NCBI GenBank assembly: GCA_013178005.1
Contig: JABLXL010000043.1
Coordinates: forward strand, 1 to 55,958
Direction: 5' to 3'
Origin: Actinomycetota bacterium
GTDB lineage: Bacteria; Actinomycetota; Geothermincolia; Geothermincolales; RBG-13-55-18
DNA: 55,958 nucleotides
In this document: positions 53,386 to 55,958 of the stretch, piece after piece
Layout of the letters: the number at the start of each line of letters is the position of its first letter
Position numbering within the stretch: the stretch's first letter is position 1
Made by a program: the position numbers and the translations under genes
Notes under the pieces: model-generated
What the model was told of the DNA's origin: nothing
What the model saw: the letters and a program-made list of their open reading frames with translations, nothing else
Databases searched by the model: none

Positions 53386-53967
53386 TCATTCTCCCAGCTC
53401 GCGCAGGTCACGCCCTTCTCCGTCGAAATAATAGACCTTGCCCCGCACATCCTCGAACACCTCCTCGGGGGAAGCGTACAATCCCGCCCTGACAACCCTT
53501 TCCGGTCCCGGAACCCATCCCAGTCTCGAGGCCACGGCCTCCAGCGCGTCCTTCAGCCTCGCCTGCCCCTCCCCTGCCACCTTGATGAGAAGGTGAATCC
53601 CATCCTCTTCGCCATCCAGGCGATAGAGGCCGTAACGCGCCCAGCGGGAGAGCTTGGGCATGCCGGGAGGCAGCATGCGCACCTCCCGCACCCTCAAACC
53701 CTCCGGCAAGGCGCGGTTCAGCGCCTCCAGCGCCTCCCCCTCGTCCACCTCCCGCGTAACGGAGACCTCCAGGTACTCCGCCTCCGCCGCGACCCCCAGC
53801 GGCAGGGCGGGAGAAAAGCTCATGCGCGGCCTGGGGTTGTAGCCGGCGGTGAACTCCAGGGGCAGGCGGGAGCGCCTGAGCGCCCTCTCCAGCGCCCGCA
53901 TGCACTCACGGTGAGAGAGCAGTGCCGCGTCCCCCTGTTTACCATATTTCACCATCAGCCGCGGCAC
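53386..53967 (-). CDS. TIGR03936/DUF2344 family protein
   Basis: This 193-residue protein has the family N-terminus VKYGKQGDAALLSHRECMRAL, then RALRRSRLPLEFTAGYNPRPRM and FSPALPLGVAAEAEYLEV. It regularly neighbours or is fused to the TIGR03960 radical SAM protein, and may modify or bind tRNA or rRNA; the function is not established. GTG at 53967 is chosen because GAGGGG precedes it by four bases and the upstream gene stops one base before; ATG at 53955 is also possible. Confidence 0.85.
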   Translation of the reverse strand: MPRLMVKYGKQGDAALLSHRECMRALERALRRSRLPLEFTAGYNPRPRMSFSPALPLGVAAEAEYLEVSVTREVDEGEALEALNRALPEGLRVREVRMLPPGMPKLSRWARYGLYRLDGEEDGIHLLIKVAGEGQARLKDALEAVASRLGWVPGPERVVRAGLYASPEEVFEDVRGKVYYFDGEGRDLRELGE

Positions 53968-53968
53968 G

Positions 53969-55840
53969 TCACCCCTCCCCCTCCCGGTTTCCGTCCCTGT
54001 CCGGGCACGCCCCGCAACGCGAGCAGGCGGCCAGGCGGCAGTCGGGCGTCTCCTCTCCCCGCAGCGCCCGTTCATACTCCGCCCACAGGAAATCCTTTTC
54101 CACGCCGGCATGGATGTGGTCCCAGGGCAAGACCTCGCTCCGTTCCCTGCCCCTTTCCGCGTACCATGCCGGGTCCAGCCCCGCCGCCCCCAGCGCGCGT
54201 TCCCAGCGCTCCCAGGAGAAGAACTCGCTCCAGCCGTCCAGGCACCCAGCGCGCGCGGCATCCAGCACCACCGGGAGCAGCCTCCGATCGCCCCTGGCGA
54301 GCACCCCCTCCAGGTAGCTCATCTCGCGCGAGTGCCAGCGCAAAGTAACGCCGCGCATGCGCAAGCCCTCCTTGAGTATGAAATGGCGCCTCGCCACCTC
54401 GGGCACGGACATCTGCCCCACCCACTGCAGGGGAGTGTGGGGCTTGGGAACGAAGGTGGACACGCTGATGGTCACCTGCAGCCCCTTGGCGGGAACGCCA
54501 TCGTTTCCCTCGCGCATGATGCGCCGCACCAGGGCGCAGATTGCCTCCACGTCCTCCTCTTCCTCGCCGGGAAAGCCGATCATGAAATAAAGCTTGAGTT
54601 TCCTCCAGCCTTCCCGGTAAGCGCTGGAAACTGCTTCCAGGAGATCCTCGTCCGATACCCCCTTGTTCACCGCCCTGCGCAGGCGCGCGGAGGCCGCCTC
54701 GGGCGCCAGGGTGAGGCCCGTCCTCTTGACCCTCCGCAGCCTGGAGGCCAGCTCCACGCTGAAGGTATCGGTGCGCAGAGAGGGAAGGGACACCGCCACG
54801 CTCCTCGCTTCCATCTCCCGAGCCAGGTCGTCGACCAGCGATGAGATCCGGCTGTAATCGGCGCTGTTCAGGGAAGCCAGGGTGAGCTCGTCGCATCCGG
54901 TGTTGTCCACCAGCTCCCGCCCCCAGTCCCTGAGCAGCCCCTCGTCGCGCTCGCGCACCGGGCGGTAGATCATGCCCGCCTGGCAGAACCTGCAGCCTCG
55001 CGTGCAGCCCCGGAATATCTCCAGGCTGCAACGGTCATGCACCGACTCCACCAGCGGGACGGGCGGGCGGCGCGGATAGCGCCAGGCGTCCAGGTCGCGC
55101 ACGACGCGCTTGCGCACCGGCATGGGGGCTCCCCCTTGCGGCTCGATGCTCTCCACCGTCCCGTCGGGGCGATAGTCAACGCGGTAGAGGGAGGGAACGT
55201 AGATGCCAGGCAGGGAAGCGCAGGCGCGGAGAAATCCGGCGCGGTCCCTCCTTCCTCCCGCCTTCCATTCCCCGACGGCGTCCAGGAGCTCGTGGATGGC
55301 CTCCTCCCCTTCCCCGACCACCAGGAGGTCGAAGAGCTCGGCGATCGGCTCCGGGTTGAAAGCCCCCGGGCCTCCTCCCACCACCAACGGACAGCCATCG
55401 TCCCTTTGCGCCGCGTGAAGAGGAATGTGGGCCAACTCGAGTACCCGCGCGACGTTGGCGTAGGTGAGCTCGTGCTGTAGGGTTATCCCCACCAGGTCGA
55501 AATCGCGCAAGGGAGAGCGGCTCTCCAGGCCGAAAAGGGGAACGCCGCGCGCCGCCATGCGTTCCTGCATGTCCACCCAGGGAAGGTAGGCGCGGTCCGC
55601 CATGGCATCCGAGCGCTCGTTTATCTCCTCGTAGAGTATGAACAGCCCCAGGTGCGACATCCCGATCTCGTAGGCATCGGGGTAGACGAGGACGCAGTTG
55701 ACTCCCCCGTCTGCGAGGGGCTTGCGCCGCGCGTTGACCTCGATGCCGAGATACCGCCCCGGCCGGGAGACCTCGCCCAGCTCCTCGCGCAGAAATCCTC
55801 TCAGATCCAATCCCGCCTTTTCCTTCCTCTCAATCGACAT
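53969..55840 (-). CDS. B12-binding-type radical SAM protein (TIGR03960)
   Basis: This 623-residue protein starts with RGFLREELGEVSRPGRYLGI and a cobalamin-type region (VLVYPDAEYEIGMSHLG-like, GGGPGAFNPEPI). The radical SAM cluster motif is CTRGCRFCQAG, and LTLAPEAASARLRRAVNKG follows. The C-terminus has CRLAACSRCGACP. The family is a conserved neighbour of rng and the TIGR03936 protein; its substrate is unknown. The ATG at 55840 lies inside the terminal bases of an adjacent group II intron copy, and the first three codons appear intron-derived. A TTG at 55810 after AAGGAAAAGG may be the original start. Confidence 0.9.
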   Translation of the reverse strand: MSIERKEKAGLDLRGFLREELGEVSRPGRYLGIEVNARRKPLADGGVNCVLVYPDAYEIGMSHLGLFILYEEINERSDAMADRAYLPWVDMQERMAARGVPLFGLESRSPLRDFDLVGITLQHELTYANVARVLELAHIPLHAAQRDDGCPLVVGGGPGAFNPEPIAELFDLLVVGEGEEAIHELLDAVGEWKAGGRRDRAGFLRACASLPGIYVPSLYRVDYRPDGTVESIEPQGGAPMPVRKRVVRDLDAWRYPRRPPVPLVESVHDRCSLEIFRGCTRGCRFCQAGMIYRPVRERDEGLLRDWGRELVDNTGCDELTLASLNSADYSRISSLVDDLAREMEARSVAVSLPSLRTDTFSVELASRLRRVKRTGLTLAPEAASARLRRAVNKGVSDEDLLEAVSSAYREGWRKLKLYFMIGFPGEEEEDVEAICALVRRIMREGNDGVPAKGLQVTISVSTFVPKPHTPLQWVGQMSVPEVARRHFILKEGLRMRGVTLRWHSREMSYLEGVLARGDRRLLPVVLDAARAGCLDGWSEFFSWERWERALGAAGLDPAWYAERGRERSEVLPWDHIHAGVEKDFLWAEYERALRGEETPDCRLAACSRCGACPDRDGNREGEG

Positions 55841-55958
55841 AGGTAGGCCCTCGCGGGCTGTCCCTGTCACACCACCGTGCGTACGGGTCCGTACACGGCG
55901 GTTCGGCAAGGTTAAGCGGAGCAGCGGGCCTCCAAGGTGATGAGTCCGAGTTCGGAGA
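55832..55958 (-). mobile_element. 3' end of a second group II intron copy
   Basis: These 127 bases are identical to 26524-26650 of the complete intron and then leave the window. They include the domain V/VI-like region and the last codons of a maturase (26604-26650 equivalent). The intron is directly upstream of, and reads toward, the radical SAM gene. Confidence 0.9.

Overview
The window is a GC-rich bacterial chromosome segment. Housekeeping synteny suggests a deep-branching, probably anaerobic Actinomycetota or neighbouring Gram-positive lineage: rplU-rpmA-obg-proB-proA-nadD-LCP-rsfS, plus an rng cluster with a DUF2344/TIGR03936-type protein, a TIGR03960-type radical SAM protein and a class E-like sortase. 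L27 lacks the cleavable N-terminal leader typical of Firmicutes. LytR-CpsA-Psr and sortase proteins, many lipoproteins and one secreted CAP-domain protein point to a Gram-positive envelope. No rRNA operon or phylogenetic marker was compared, so the assignment is an inference.

Layout. 1-400: 36-bp direct repeats with CRISPR-like spacing. 0.4-3.5 kb: large FAD/Fe-S oxidoreductase with a methionine-rich tail. 3.6-6.9 kb: small genes (lipoprotein, CsoR/CstR-family repressor, EF-Tu-domain-2-like protein, ATC-hydrolase-like protein) separated by three full-length and several partial copies of a ~279-bp element with 34-bp terminal inverted repeats. 8.5-20 kb: lipoprotein, small membrane protein, geranylgeranyl-reductase-type flavoprotein, glycosyltransferase, glycogen debranching enzyme, diacylglycerol-kinase-type protein, zinc-ribbon membrane protein, MBL-fold hydrolase. 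20.3-23.6 kb: two-gene beta-oxidation operon. 24.3-26.3 kb: radical SAM plus CCG-domain protein. 26.5-28.4 kb: class-C-type group II intron inserted in the terminator of a MaoC hydratase/SDR operon (28.4-30.3 kb). 30.6-34.2 kb: lipoprotein, phytoene-desaturase-type protein, AIM24-type protein. 34.5-37.0 kb: BadF-type activase, an unrecognised Cys-motif protein and a CooC-type ATPase. 37.5-39.4 kb: acyl-CoA ligase. 40.1-55.8 kb: lipoprotein, tRNA-Ala(GGC) and housekeeping genes, including a secreted CAP-domain protein preceded by a c-di-GMP-I (GEMM)-type riboswitch and terminator. The right edge carries the 3' end of a second copy of the same intron.

Functionally, the acyl-CoA ligase, fused enoyl-CoA hydratase/3-hydroxyacyl-CoA dehydrogenase, thiolase, MaoC hydratase and SDR form a fatty-acid oxidation set. 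The most unusual architecture is a recurrent pattern of 45-170 bp tandem duplications at gene boundaries in the first 40 kb. In three cases the duplication places a short upstream ORF, a truncated copy of the downstream gene's N-terminus, directly against the real start codon. The housekeeping block from 40 kb onward lacks these duplications.
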